Assembly (NCBI RefSeq): GCF_963678635.1
Contig: NC_087066.1
Location: 21,299,996-21,359,995, forward strand
Reading direction: 5' to 3'
DNA length: 60,000 nucleotides
From: Symsagittifera roscoffensis
Lineage: Eukaryota; Xenacoelomorpha; Acoela; Convolutidae
This document shows, piece by piece, positions 1-11,800 of this stretch. Each line of letters opens with the position of its first letter. The first letter of the stretch is position 1. The translations under genes were made by a program, and so were the position numbers. The notes under the pieces were generated by a model that had not been told where the DNA came from, did no database searches, and saw nothing but the letters and a program-made list of their open reading frames with translations.

Positions 1-2182
1 GCTAAGACCTTGGCAGTTTGTGACAGAGCAGATCCAGCCGCCGCGAGGGTGGTCATCATAGCGGGATCGGACTTCGAGGGAACGTCTCCCAAGTTGTTTT
101 GGCCGGAACTTTGATATACTCACTACCGGGAGCGGAGCTGAACCAAATTTTAACCTTGGTGGTAGCAATAAAATCGGAGATGCCTTGCGAGCCCGAGCTA
201 TTACTGTTTGCGGGAATGAATGACCACCTGCATGCGACTCAAGGGTGATGAACCAGCGCCGAAGAGAATCTGGGAAGCTATCCAGACGTTATTTGCAGCG
301 ATGAATGAGGTACAGGAAAACGTTACCTCACGATTTGGTTCCAAGACAAGAGTGGTGTTCACGACGTCCCCCGGGTACGCGAGCATGCCTCACGCTCTGC
401 AATTTGTATATGCGGTCTTGATCTTGATAGCTGAAGAGAATGGGTGGCGTGTCCTGATGGCAGCTCCCAATCGGGAGTTGGAACCGACGAAATTGAGGCT
501 TCGCAAGTCAGAACTGGCGGCGGCGTGGGCGGATGTGTCCCACGCGTTGAGGGGCTTCTACGAGTTGGCAGATATCCTCATTGTATTGGACGAGGTCCTC
601 TTGCTGCACATATCAAACTTCGCCAGGCAACTCAAGCTCAGTCCAGCTATAGGGGATGATCATCCAATAGTAACTCACCTGACGGCCAGCCTGTGGTTTC
701 GAAGCATGGAGTTAACTATCACAAGCTCCACCAGTAAGTCTAGAGGACCGAGCAATGAAAGGAAGAACGTAGCCGCAACGGAGAAGCAACTGGAGTCGAT
801 GGTGTATCGACTGACACAAGAAAGAGGCAGATGGCCCTTCCTGATACCAAGGTTGGAAAACGCTACGGAGAAGACGATGGACAATGCTCCACCTCTTGTG
901 AAGCAAATCTGGGATTTTCTTGAGGAGCAGCTGGAAGTGGCCAAGAAAAGGGAAATGACGGTTGCCAGGTTCGTCACAGCGGCCAACGAGGTCACAATTG
1001 GAGGATTCTGGAGGGAGCAGGCAAAGGGTGAGCTGAAGACGAGGAGGGATCACGAGATTCTTGAGTTCTTGAGTCCTTGTTGGGGAAAAGAGTTCATGGC
1101 TGGAGTGTTTAGTGCAAAAGAGACTATCTTTGTGCCTTTATACAAGAAATCCTGAACTTGCCCATCAGCCTGTTGTTGGCACTGTACCTGGTTTACCCGA
1201 GGTACCTGTTCAATATGGGTCCAGCGTACATGTTCAGTCGGGTTGTGGAAACACTCCGGATTGACGGATATCTGGCATTGGTGCTCCTGACCCATGGTGA
1301 ACTGCTGTCATTTCATCGACTTACGAAAAATGGGGAGCCCCTGTCGATGGGAAAAACCCACTCGAGCATTGACACCTATTCATATAAGTGAGCTGCTGGG
1401 CTGAAGACGCTGCTAGTGCAGTACCTCTTGATGCAGAACCGACACCTGACTGGTGAAGAGAAGAACCCAAAGACGCGAGATGAATGGAGGAAAGTGAATG
1501 GGGGGCGTGCCTCTGTTGACGGACCTATGCCTGGCCATGAGATCGGACCCCATGGGGATAATCTGGGGGCTGGAGGAGGTCGTAACCTGCATTTATGGAC
1601 CGGCCGTGACATACGCGTTTCCAGACCCTCTGGTGACAGCTTATCGCTACTCAGTGACCCACTTGAGCCTCATAAGTATACTGGATGGGACGACACTCAG
1701 TTGGTGTCAGCAAGAGGTGCTGAGGGCACAAATAAGCAACACGGTGCTCTTCGGAAAAGTGAAGGATCCAGAGTTGATGGTATACAGTTTCCGAGGACAA
1801 CTGCAGTGTAGGATGGGAGGTAAACGCAAAGGCCCCATCGAAACTTAACCCAAAGTTCTGGAAACTAAATCATCTGACGGCGAGTGGACAAGAAGTTTTG
1901 AGAATTCCCGCATGGAAGAAGAGCTTCGAGTCGGTGAAGAGGGAGCTAGAGGCAATACTGGAGAAGGAAGTCCTATCAACAAGCATTCCAGAGTTCCCAA
2001 CAGTGAGGAGAATGACCCTGGGAATGAACAGTTCCCTGGTGGTCCCGTCCCTGTTCGCGAGAGCAGCGGCTGAGGAGCAACAGAGGGAATTCGCCAATGG
2101 CTGGGATCCCCTATTCATCGGCTACACTGCAGCAGTCTATTTTCACACTAGCGATATAAAAATAAACTCGTGGACGACTTAA
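1..2182 (+). pseudogene. Decayed gene A of GC-rich element, SGNH-like N-terminus
   Basis: A long coding signal enters from the left edge and continues in changing frames: frame 1 to about 114, frame 3 about 113-235, frame 1 about 236-1155, frame 3 about 1131-1391 and on past a TGA, frame 1 about 1498-1848, then frame 2 about 1820-2182. Each switch keeps sensible protein, so this is one gene broken by indels and stops, roughly 700 residues in the window. Seen near the start are VVIIAGSDFEGTS and, about 50 residues later, LLLFAGMNDHLHA. These resemble block I and the GxND block of SGNH/GDSL hydrolases, but the first reads GSD instead of GDS, so activity is doubtful. Downstream are a hydrophobic LLLALYLVYPRYLF stretch and Lys/Glu-rich helices. 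There are no introns and no reverse transcriptase or integrase motifs. The family is not recognised; the SGNH call is an inference of moderate-to-low certainty, while the decayed coding nature is well supported. Confidence 0.6.
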
Positions 2183-3538
2183 GCGAAGAAGATGAGAGGC
2201 TCGATGCCCCCAAAATTCGAGGTGCGAGAAGTCTTGAGAACACTTGAGCGGGCGGGTCTGGAGAACATGTTGCAGGTGTGGGATGATGGCAGGATGATCG
2301 TGGAGGAAGGACACATTGCACTATAGGACGAGATGAAGTTTGTCACGAGAAGATGACGGGCACCTTACGGACTGGAGCAAGTGGAGATGAGACAGAAGGG
2401 GAAGGAGCTGGATGCAGCAGGCCCATTGTATGTGGCTCTGACAGAATACAAGAAACCGGGTCCGACGACACCATCACCCCTGTCGGTGGGCACCCCTGAT
2501 GATAAAAGGAGCGGCCCTGTAGAAGATAGATTCAGAAGGATTCTTGAGAGAAGAAGAGTAGAATCAGGAGAGGAAAGCATGGACGAGACTCTCAGCGAGT
2601 TAGGAGAGGACATGGAAGTGGTAAACACGCCGGAGCCAAAACCATCAGAGGAGGAATTCACCACTCAAGAACTGTTGAAGGATCTGAGCGAAGAAAATTG
2701 GGCAGACACTGCCACGCCATCTCTGACCTCATCTCTTCGCAAGAATCTAGAGTTACCACTAACGAGCGAGACTCCTAATATGGGAATGATATTCCTGAGC
2801 GCAGAAGGAAGGGAGAAGAACAGCTTCGAGGGAAACAGAGATGCGTTCCTAGGCACTCTGGATGAGGACGCTTGGCGAGAATTCTTGAGCGATTTCAATC
2901 AAGAAGTGAATGGCGAGATCACATTGGATGATTTCAAGGAAGAGCCGTGGGACACGGTGGTGAAGTTCGGAGAGCCTGTCCTGATGGGGACGGGTCTGGA
3001 GGAGAAAGCTAGAGGAGAACTGCTGAGCAAGATGGTCGAGTTGAGAAAGGCATCACGGAAGACTAAAGAGGACGAATGTAAAGACAGCTCTACTCTGAAA
3101 CAAAAAACTGTCAATAAAATAATTGAAAGTGTAAGGGGGGATAAGGTCAAAACTAGTAATATAATTAAAAGTACTAATATCCTTAAGGCTCGAGCAGGGG
3201 GGAGGCAAGAGTTGGAAGGGTTGGATGGAGACAAAGAAGTTGAATCAGTGATGATAACGGCAACGCCCCCAAGTAAAGACCTGAGGTCTCGCAAGAGGAA
3301 GAGAGAGGTGGAGGGATTGGGTAGTCCTTCGGCGGATGCGGTCTCGGAGAAAAACTTGAGAGAGACGGCCCCCATGATTCTGGCACGATGGAAGACAGCA
3401 GCCTACAAGAGTAGCTACGAACCACCAAGGAAACTGCTCGAGGTAGAAAGAGAGATGGAGATCCCCACCAGCTCGACAACGGAAGAAGACTTCAAGCCTC
3501 AGAGGACAAAAATGAAACGAGGTTCGACGAGCGGGTAG
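2183..3538 (+). pseudogene. Gene B: acidic, charged, probably disordered protein
   Basis: The frame continues in frame 2 directly after the TAA ending gene A. Candidate ATG codons lie at 2192 and 2201. Two in-frame stops (TAG at 2324, TGA at 2354) break the N-terminus; after them the frame is open to TAG at 3538, about 385 residues. The product is rich in Glu, Asp, Lys, Arg, Ser and Pro, with acidic runs (around 2560-2690) and a basic KxRSRKRKR patch near 3285-3305 that could be a nuclear signal. No folded domain is recognisable. The strong charge bias and low complexity resemble a flexible scaffold or phosphoprotein-type product of a mobile element or virus, but that is only analogy. The high-GC, purine-rich composition matches genes A and C, so the three belong to one element. 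Confidence 0.5.
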
Positions 3539-3541
3539 AAA

Positions 3542-5236
3542 TGGGAAGTGGACGTCGGCAAAGAATGGGTCTCAAATGAACATCAGGTCACTGGGAAGCA
3601 AGTGACTAGCAAACCTCTTGAGAAGAATAAAACAAGGAACACCTCCCGACCGTGGTGGGTGGCCCTGGAAACATTGATGGAATTGGAAGATTGCCTAAAG
3701 AAGCTCGACAGTGGAGTGTCACGCAAACGACAAAACTGGGCTACCCAGCAGAAGGCTGACATCAACAAATTGGAATTGGGGAGCCAACTGAAGAGAACTT
3801 GGCAGAACTTGTTGAGGGATCATTTTGAAGAAGCGATGAGAACATCATCATCGGCATCGCCGTTGATGGCTAATCCCTTCATTAGAACAGCAGGACAACC
3901 GATGTTCGCGTGGAGCCTGGTGGGAATAGAGTTAGAGACACTGACGTCGTATGATAAGTTCTAATTGGGAGGCAAGAATCTAGAGTTGTATCAAGTGCTG
4001 ATGCAACACGTTGCTAGGGATAATTCAGGCTTGAGTCTGGCAAGGGAGAAAGATGCTACCTGTTTCTTGAGGTGGATAATGTCAATGATGACTGATAAAA
4101 CCATCCTAGCATGTCACCAAAAACCAATCGGAAGCAAGACGGTGCAAAGGATAGTCTCAGCAGTCATCTTGAACGTATACCAGAGTACTGGGATAGAAAA
4201 GGAGGATGGTTCCAGGCAGTCTCTAGAGAGCCACAGGAAGTTAGATGAGATACGGTGATTCTACAACAAGAAGTTCGAGGAGAAACACGACGTGCACCGT
4301 AACTTGGCCTCGTCATGAGAGTACTTGAAACCCAATAAAAAGGGAGAGTACCAGTATGTGTCTGGAGTGATGGGGATGGCATACAACCCTTTCCTGGACT
4401 CGGAAACCGGAGGCGCTCACAGAAACTACGAGGTGGCGGAGCTGCTAAAGGTCTGGACAGAGATGATAGTGGAGATAGACATTGTAGAGAGAGAGAGAGA
4501 GAGACCTAGCTTAGGTTTGATTCTCGAGAAGGCACCAGAAGTAATAAGTGTGCCGCGTTCAAGTAAAAGAGTCGAACTGAAGATGGGTAACGGGAATGGC
4601 ATGTTGGTCACGAATCTGGGAGTGGTGTGGAAATTGCTGAGGCCCTCCTGGTGTCCACATCCCCATGCGAGCCTGACCGAGGAGGTCACGGAGCGAGTGA
4701 GATTAGCACCAGCGGAGGATGAAGATCTGGCGACATTGAGTATAGTGCACAGACTGATCCTGCCTCAGGTGAAGGAGTCAAGTGAAGTGACGAGTAGACT
4801 AGGGTCGTTGAAGAAAATGGAGCCGGGCAATTGTCTTGATTCGACGTTTGGAAATGGCGAGCACACCTGTGATGGAAGGTCATGCGTCAGGATACAGTCC
4901 TTCCAGAAAGAAGACCTAGTCACCTGGTTTGAAGATATTACCGAAAGGGAGAAGAGTGAAATACAGATCGTGGCTGAGTGTTACGCGAGTACCACGGTGA
5001 ACCTAGCAACAGCTCTGGGATTCTTCTCAAGAATGTGCAGTCTCCAATCACTAGAGAGGCTAGAGTCAGAAAACCACTTGGTGACCGCGTTGAGTGTGGA
5101 GTCGTGGCCCGGGGTGTTGCAGGTAACCCAGAAACACATCAAGAGCTGGAAGTTTGGACTTGAAGCGGAAATGGGATTTCCCATGAGCGAAACCTATGGT
5201 CTGCCTCTAAATGCGAAGTCCTTAGTGGGGCAGTGA
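3542..5236 (+). pseudogene. Gene C of GC-rich element, interrupted by three stops
   Basis: This is a single frame-2 coding stretch of about 560 codons broken by TAA at 3962, TGA at 4256 and TGA at 4316. The protein text stays plausible across every break, so I treat it as one decayed gene. It begins soon after the stop of gene B. The middle part (4325-5236) is the longest open piece, 303 codons. It contains a Cys-containing segment near 4850-4890 (NGEHTCDGRSC) and a helical Leu/Glu-rich C-terminus. A short GA dinucleotide run at about 4489-4503 encodes ERERER and may be a later expansion. No catalytic motif of a polymerase, integrase, protease or helicase was found. Function unknown. Confidence 0.5.
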
Positions 5237-5580
5237 TGGCCAACCTATGTCGCAGCCACTATCCATTGCACATGGCGATGGTGGAGGTATCCAGCCAAAG
5301 AGTATTGATAGACAAAGCCTTCTCAGTGCCAAAATGCGTAAGACTGGCTCGGATGTTGCATCACTCACACAAGCTGTTGAGGAAGATGCGATGGACAGTG
5401 CCGAAGGAACAGAGGGACGACTTGAGTCAAATCTGGGGTGAAGAACTTCTGGGTTTGGAAGGTGAAAACACAAGTGACCACAAGAGACAAAACGTGATCG
5501 GGAAACCTTTGGTTGGTGCTCCAAACCTGGAAGAGAACGACGCGATACACGAGAAAATGATGGAACTTCAGCTCTCCTAG
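5236..5580 (+). CDS. ORF D, starts at a TGATG stop-start overlap
   Basis: The ATG at 5236 shares its A with the TGA (5234-5236) that ends gene C, giving a TGATG overlap. The frame stays open for 114 codons to TAG at 5578-5580. The product is Leu/Lys/Glu-rich, helical in character, with no recognised domain. The overlap could be real coupled termination-reinitiation, as some RNA viruses and retroelements use, or simply another -1 frameshift in the decayed gene C. The block around it is clearly degraded, so a functional product is uncertain. Confidence 0.35.
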   Translation: MANLCRSHYPLHMAMVEVSSQRVLIDKAFSVPKCVRLARMLHHSHKLLRKMRWTVPKEQRDDLSQIWGEELLGLEGENTSDHKRQNVIGKPLVGAPNLEENDAIHEKMMELQLS

Positions 5581-5589
5581 AAGCCTCGG

Positions 5590-5959
5590 GAGAACGCAAT
5601 CTTAGGAGCATCGACCTCACACATGAGGAAATGCGATCACGACGGGTTGGAAAAGAGTTGGTAGAGTATCCAGAAACAACACCAGAGCCAGGGAGTCGAT
5701 ACTAGAGGAAGACCTGGCGAAGAATGTGAGCCTGAGTCTTCACAATTCCTTCTGTTTGAACCGAGAGTCGAGGGTGAAGAGTTTACCCAATCAAGCGAAG
5801 AGATTGCAGGAGCAAAGGGAGTGGATGCGATCCGATGAACAGCTGAAGGCTTGGGAGGAGATCGTGATCAGCTCCGATGATGAAGAGGCACTATTGAAAC
5901 AGATCACGGTGTCAAATACATCTGGGTCTGGTACCTCGAAGGCGAAGAACGCGAGGTGA
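5590..5959 (+). pseudogene. ORF E, last coding segment of the element
   Basis: After the TAG at 5580, coding-like text continues in more than one frame, and frame 2 is open from about 5726 to TGA at 5957-5959. The C-terminus is acidic and serine-rich (VISSDDEEALLKQ), like gene B. An alternative frame over about 5720-5840 also reads as a Glu-rich peptide, so the true frame is unclear. No ATG in good position was found for the frame-2 piece. It marks the right edge of the coding part of the GC-rich block; non-coding, more AT-rich DNA begins at about 6050. Confidence 0.35.
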
Positions 5960-5980
5960 TTCGGTGGCTCAAAAGGGAAT

Positions 5981-7180
5981 TCTAGAGTCTTGAGTCTTGA
6001 GAGGGAAGGGGGCTCGAGGGTGAACTCGGATGATATCTGGGTTCACCAAAAAGAAATTTTAACAAATGAGATATTGTTATTAATATGTTATATCTATTAT
6101 TTAGATCAAAATGCTGCATGACAATTTCCTGGTTGACTAGGACAAAAGAAATTTTAAATTACTAGCTTAAAAAGCGAAAATTCACAGGTGCAGGTGTGTG
6201 CAGATTTTGATTGCTGTTTAGCGATAGTGTGAAAATTTTACATGGTTGTGAATTTTGGGGTGTAGATAAACTTAAGTCTGCTGCAAACTTCTGTAAATGG
6301 CCACTGGCACTGTATCTTGAGTAACACTCGGGTTTCTGGGGATTCACTGACAGACGGCAGCACGCGATGAGGACATCGATCTTGAGTCCGGGGAGTAGGT
6401 ACCAGTCGGTCATATCTAGAATTTTGACCTTGAGGGACACGAAAATACGTGATTTTGGAGTGAAGTTTTTTTTTTCAAAAAAAATGGAGCCTGTCATGCT
6501 CAGTTTTCTCGCGACAACTGAAAATATCAAATAAGAAATCAGAACGACCGAATTAACAATTGCGGGAAAGTTGTCAAATATATACAGTGGGAAATTGCTA
6601 TTCGCAATTTCCATCGTAGAAAACTAGAGTAGAGCTGTCCTACCTGACATAGGAGACCAAGCGAATACGAGAGTAGAGCTAAAATCAACTGGACCAGTGT
6701 GAACCTTCAACGGAAAGGCGGACAAGTGAAGTCTCCCAATGGTCCCGATCCAAAACTATATTCTTGAGTAAAAACTTACTTCCTTTAATTGGAACTTATC
6801 GTTAGAAAACTTCTTGAGTTATATCTGGTTATATTTATGCCAGAGTCGTTAATTAGTTGAATTACTCTGTGTCTCAAGCGTGCTGCTATGTAAGTACCAA
6901 ATTTAGTTTTCTCGAGTGTATTTTATGATTGTTATGTTCCACTGTCTAATAAAAAATAACTTAACGGATTGTTCCGACCCTGTTTTTAACGGCGTTCGTG
7001 TATTTTGGGTATCTCGAGACCTAAGTATGGGAACGTTCTTATTTTCTTGAGTGGGGGGATATTTTGGTAGTAGCCTTTAAGCTGTAACGGGTTCTAGTCT
7101 CATGTCGCAAGCGAACCGAATTGTCTCCGACCGTTTTTGAGGTAGAAAAACACAAGAGATAGTGTCCCTGACTCTTGAGC
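5981..7180 (+). repeat. Cluster of CTTGAG words in the element's non-coding end
   Basis: In this 1.2-kb non-coding stretch the six-base word CTTGAG occurs near 5989, 5996, 6316, 6381, 6429, 6763, 6813, 7045 and 7173, mostly as TCTTGAG or TTCTTGAGT, plus one reverse-complement copy near 6874. Chance would give well under one on this strand. The same word is also frequent inside the coding part (for example 919, 1060, 1068, 1662, 2233, 2243, 2543, 2884, 3355, 3617, 4030, 4066, 5421), in different reading frames. It could be a subterminal binding site of an element-encoded protein, a transcript-processing signal or a packaging mark; the sequence alone does not say which. Confidence 0.5.
6019..6047. 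repeat. Short inverted repeat after the last ORF
   Basis: GGTGAAC at 6019-6025 is mirrored by GTTCACC at 6041-6047 with a 15-base loop. It lies 60 bases after the last ORF, where the composition turns AT-rich. It could be a transcript-end hairpin or an edge of the element. Confidence 0.3.
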
Positions 7181-8177
7181 GAATGGTTATAGGGCCTATT
7201 TTTCTTAAGCCTCATATGTGACCTAAGTAGGCGACTGTTACAGTTGATCGAATACGAGAGGAGACAGTCTTCAGTGAATGAGTTAAATCCGGACAACTAA
7301 GGTTAGTCGGTACTACTATGATAGAGTGGGCTCTTAAAAATAACCTGGTCCATTGCTAATAAGATACCTAGGGCTCTAAAATTGTTTAATAATTGTGATT
7401 TTGTAATTCAGAAAGGTGCCGCAGTATATTTTGAAACCAAATTTCTGTTTCGTTTACTCCGTAGAACCTTCCTCTTCACCATTAAGGTGGAATATTCAAA
7501 AAGCCCGTTAACATTGAGTTTTGATGACAAATAAGTCAACCCCATTATGGTTGTTTAACCGTTAAATAAGTTGAAGCGAGCATATTTCTTGATATAAACA
7601 AAATAGTATTTGCAATTATTAATCTGAACAGTTTCTGACTCAGCATATTTCGCGAGATTTTTGAAATGAATAATTTATACACAAATTAGTTTTCAAAATT
7701 ATAACATGCGAAATGCATGCGGGACCTGTCTATCATAGTTATTTTTCGTGGGACCACTCTGTAATAGTAGTACCGGTTAGTCAAAGTCGTTAAAGTGGAT
7801 CGAAAGTGAGTTGTTAATGGCGTTGTGGCAAATAACCAATTCTGTTGGTTCCGCTTCGCTGACATGGGCGAAGGTTGACTTCTTGGCTTTTGGAGTCCTC
7901 TTAAAACAATTGAGGCCGGCTAGGACAGAGTGAATTACTGCTGTATGATTCTGATTAGTCGAAAGTTTTCAATTGTATCATTTAAACATGTTTGTCTTTT
8001 TGTCTTGATATTGGCTCATTTTGTATAGGTTGGAAAAAAATTTATCCTGATGATCTCAAAATGTGCGAAAACGTTTGAACATTTTAACATTTTAAAATTC
8101 TTTAAACTTTGATAAATTTATCGCATTAATTAGGCCAAGATATCATGCGATTCTGATGTTTTCAGACAAATTATCAG
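7181..8177. other. Intergenic stretch, no gene seen
   Basis: AT-rich DNA between the GC-rich element and the first MITE. Short open frames occur on both strands, but none has coding-like composition or a recognisable domain. I could not identify a terminal repeat or target-site duplication marking the end of the preceding element. Confidence 0.4.
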
Positions 8178-8515
8178 CAAGGGGAGGATCTAGGTTTTTC
8201 TCGAGGGGGGGGGCTTTTTTGTAAGTTAGCAAAATTGATTTTCGGAGGAGCTCTCCCACATCACTATAAAGATCCCATTGTGATCAAATTTTCTCCGCGC
8301 AGGAAAGTTTTAAAAATAACAATGCCAAAAAAGGCGTTTTTTCGGCGCTCGCTCCCCCTTCAAATTTACACTTTTTTTGCGTCATTCAGCCAATAATGGA
8401 TATCTCAAAATAATGCGAAAGAGGACCCTTTAAATCGGCAGGGGGGGGTAGAATCCCTGAGGAGGAGGGAAGGGCATCCGCCCCCTCCATCCCCCCACCC
8501 CCTAATCCACTGGTG
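8178..8515 (-). mobile_element. Degenerate hAT-like MITE, reverse copy
   Basis: The ends read CAAGGGGAGGATCTAGG and, at the other side, CCCTAATCCACTGGTG, which match (with changes) the terminal inverted repeats of the better-preserved copies at 12963 and 49099. The inside shares the same text in reverse, including the G/C runs near 8203 and 8443 and the CAGGGATT-type segment. No ORF is present, so it is non-autonomous. The flanking 8-mers are only weakly alike, so the target duplication is not convincing here. Confidence 0.6.
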
Positions 8516-8851
8516 TCATCATATGATATTGCTTCATATATGGGTACCAAGTGTGGTTAGCTTACTCCATATGGGGTCTTAGTATCAATTGTTAGTGTAT
8601 TCCCCTTCTAGATTGAAATGATTTTTCGTGCCCATATTATGGCCAAATTCATATTTCGCTACAGACAACTTAAACCAAAATACAAAAATCACTCCTTGGT
8701 AAAAGCAACGGTTCTTTTAAATGTAAGTCTAGTGAAGTGCCATTTTTGTTGACTGAATTTTATGCTTACCCAAACTTAATGACTGGACTAGTTGTTTTTG
8801 ACTGGATATGTTTAATTTTAATTGTATTGTTATTATAATTGAAGGTTAAGT

Positions 8852-11800
8852 ATGAGTTCGACTTTTCCATCGGTATCAGACGTGTGCCGTGCGTGTGCTG
8901 ATGGTGACTTAACCCTGTTGAAGATTCTGATATCAAGGAGAGCACCCGTAGACTCCCTATGTCAGCCTGTATATGTTAGAGACAGAAAGCACCTTATCAG
9001 TGGGTGGCCTCCAGTCAGGGTTGCTGCACGATATGCACAGTATCGAGTCTTGCAGCTGTTGTTGAGCTTGGACGCAGTAGAACCTAATCGACCTAGTTTG
9101 GTAAGTTGATTTTGGCCGCCAGTCCTGAATATGCCCACGACGCAAGTGAATATGAGTTGTAAATTCTATTTCAGGATGACGGAAGGATAGCGCTGCACGA
9201 TGCAGTTGAATTGGGAAACCTTCTCATTGTCGACATGCTTCTCAAAGCTGGCTCGGACCCATTGATACGAGATGATGTGAGTTGAATTCACGGTATATTG
9301 ATCCAGTTTTCTTAAATTGAGTTCATGTTATCAAAAAAGCGCCAATCATAAATTGTTCTAAAAATGCAAAGAGCTTAAAGGGCTATATTTTTTTCTTTGA
9401 AATTCGAAAGTTGAGATTTTTTCAAGAAAGTCGGTGTTTTTTTATGTTTACTTGCGTTCAGTACTCTTTTCCAATCTTCGATTGGCTATGTTTGAAATCT
9501 TTAAGTTCTGACTATTTTAAGGGTAGGCTCTCAGTGGGCGATTTCAAGTGCCTTTCTCGCCAATCCTCATTGATGTACTGAATAAATTGTTTAAAAATTT
9601 GCTGAATAAAAGTACTCTATATGGAGAAATATTTTCTTTATAAATGCTAACGTCGGTCTTTTTTGCTCCTCTTTAATCAAAGGTTTATCAGATCTCTCGC
9701 AAGCGTCTTGTGCCACGTCTCTGGATGGATCTTTTTTAAATGCCGAGGACTAAAGAAGCTGAAAAATCGTTTACTGCCCTGCCTTTATGGAATATTCTTG
9801 TTACTACTGCATCCTATAACTTATCCCCTTATCAGATTGTACCTAATACCTCCATAACAAATTTGTTCCGTGATTTTACCCACGTGCTGTGCTCCTTTAA
9901 TCCCCAGTTATTCATCGTTGAAAAAACTGCAAACGGTTCAAAATGTCGCTCTCCGCTGGATTTCACAGTGCGCAAAGATGTGAAATATAAAACGTTTAAA
10001 AATAGAATGTGATCTTTGAAAGGTCAGAAATCACTTAATGAGATGAGTTTGCTATGAGTCGAAGTTCTCAAAAAGTCAAAGATATCACTGTGTTCATGAG
10101 TTCGTTAAATTTGTCAATGTAGGTTGTCACTTAGAAATTTTTCCCCCTTCAGTCCAGCCAAGTTCACTTCGTCGTTTTACTAGATAGAAAAATCCATCAG
10201 CCTTTTTTTGATCTTCAACAAAGGTTTTCATTTGGACCGAAAGTAGAAATGGATATCTCTTGCATTACTCCCGAGAAACGCCCGAAAGTTCAAGATGTCT
10301 TGATCGACAACCCGGAACTTCATGAAGGTTGCAAGCGTATATCCACTAAGTCGCGAGCAAGATATCAATACCAAAGACTTTATCTGGTACTTCTTGGCAG
10401 CCTTCCTAGAAGTTTGCAAACAGGGTTTTAATGAGACCAATTATAAATCGCCCTGCTTGGCCCCAGAATTTTTTCTTGTATACTGTTCAAATTTCGCTCT
10501 TTCAGTGATGAATGCGGGCGCAATTATGAACGCTTTAGAACTTTTATAATCAGGCTAATATTTACGCTTGCGATTTGCAGGGGTAAATAAATGGAGTATT
10601 GACTTTTTTTCGGTTTTAACTTGGTCATTTAGCTCATATTGAATTTGAATTTCGTGGAGTCTCCGGCGCACTTGGTTGTAGGTAATTATTACGCAAAGGT
10701 CTTGGACTCGAATTTGACCAGGATGTATTTTTTTTAAAACGGTCAATATGCCGTTTTAAAAAAAACTGTCGGCCTCTTGTCTACCTGCCTAAACGGCTTT
10801 GTTGGCCACACCTTGGAATTGGTTTTTTTTGTATGCAATTTTCATTGTAGTTGCTGTTAGTTTTTGGATTTACTCCTGCAATATGTAATTTTATTTATCT
10901 TGACTTCGTATATTTTTGTTAACTTATTTCTAAATCTAAGTCGCAAATATTGGTGCGGAACTTTTATGGTGCGGCACCCCAATAATGATGGACATCCTTG
11001 CAACTTTTGATAGCATGTGCTTTGACATTCGAATATTAATAAATTAACACAGTTGATGAATTTTTAATTTAAATGAACTGAAAAAAGCTATTTGTTTCAA
11101 ACAACATATTAATAATGAAAACTCGATTTCAGAAGTTTGTAACTCAAAATATCTCGCATTTTTTGAAATGCTCAATTTATATATAACGTGGCTTTTTGCT
11201 TTGCCTTTTGTTACATGCAAAGTTAGTGTGGATGCCTTCTGCTTGTTATATTCCAAATTATTTTATCGCAAAAATTAGTCTATTTGTATTTGGTGCTGAA
11301 TGGCATTGGCAATTTGTTAGCATATGTAGCTGCTTTATTCGTGACTAATGCTTGTCGGGGCGAATGCCCAAAGGCCCCTATATTCATAGCACCCAAAATA
11401 AAAAAAATCAGTCGCATAAGTCCCAAAATGTATCTTCTTGAGTTCTGATTGGTTGAAATTTGAGCCAACAAGTTTATGGATTGATTGTTTACTGTTCAAG
11501 CAGCATAAGCTCTAGCTACAGAATAGTGACCGCCGCGCTAGCGTGTTGCGAGCTTGCCACAAAAAGGTAGGACTCTATACGAAATTTAGAGCCAGTTATC
11601 GCCGCAAAGCGGCGTAGCGCGACCACCGGCGACCTAAAACCGAGGCTCGGCTAATTTAGTCTTTTGACCAATTGAAAGGATTTGGGACTTTTGCGACTGC
11701 TTTTTTATTTTGGGACCAATGGTACTGATTTTTCATTTTGTGACCTATGAATACGCACCCTTATCGGTTGTTAAGCTTGAGTGGCTGAGGGGAAAGTGGG

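Noticed and set aside
2899-3375. 158-codon - strand frame inside gene B
   Set aside because: It is the Ser/Leu-rich mirror of a purine-rich acidic coding strand. The + strand frame continues much further on both sides.
6162-6614. 150-codon open frame on the - strand after the GC-rich element
   Set aside because: No domain, no splice context, and it overlaps the CTTGAG-rich non-coding end. The composition does not look coding.
9740-10549. Open frames in ankyrin intron 2 (9740-10012, 10249-10549)
   Set aside because: No known domain, no splice-site pairs and no link to the ankyrin exons, which join perfectly without them.
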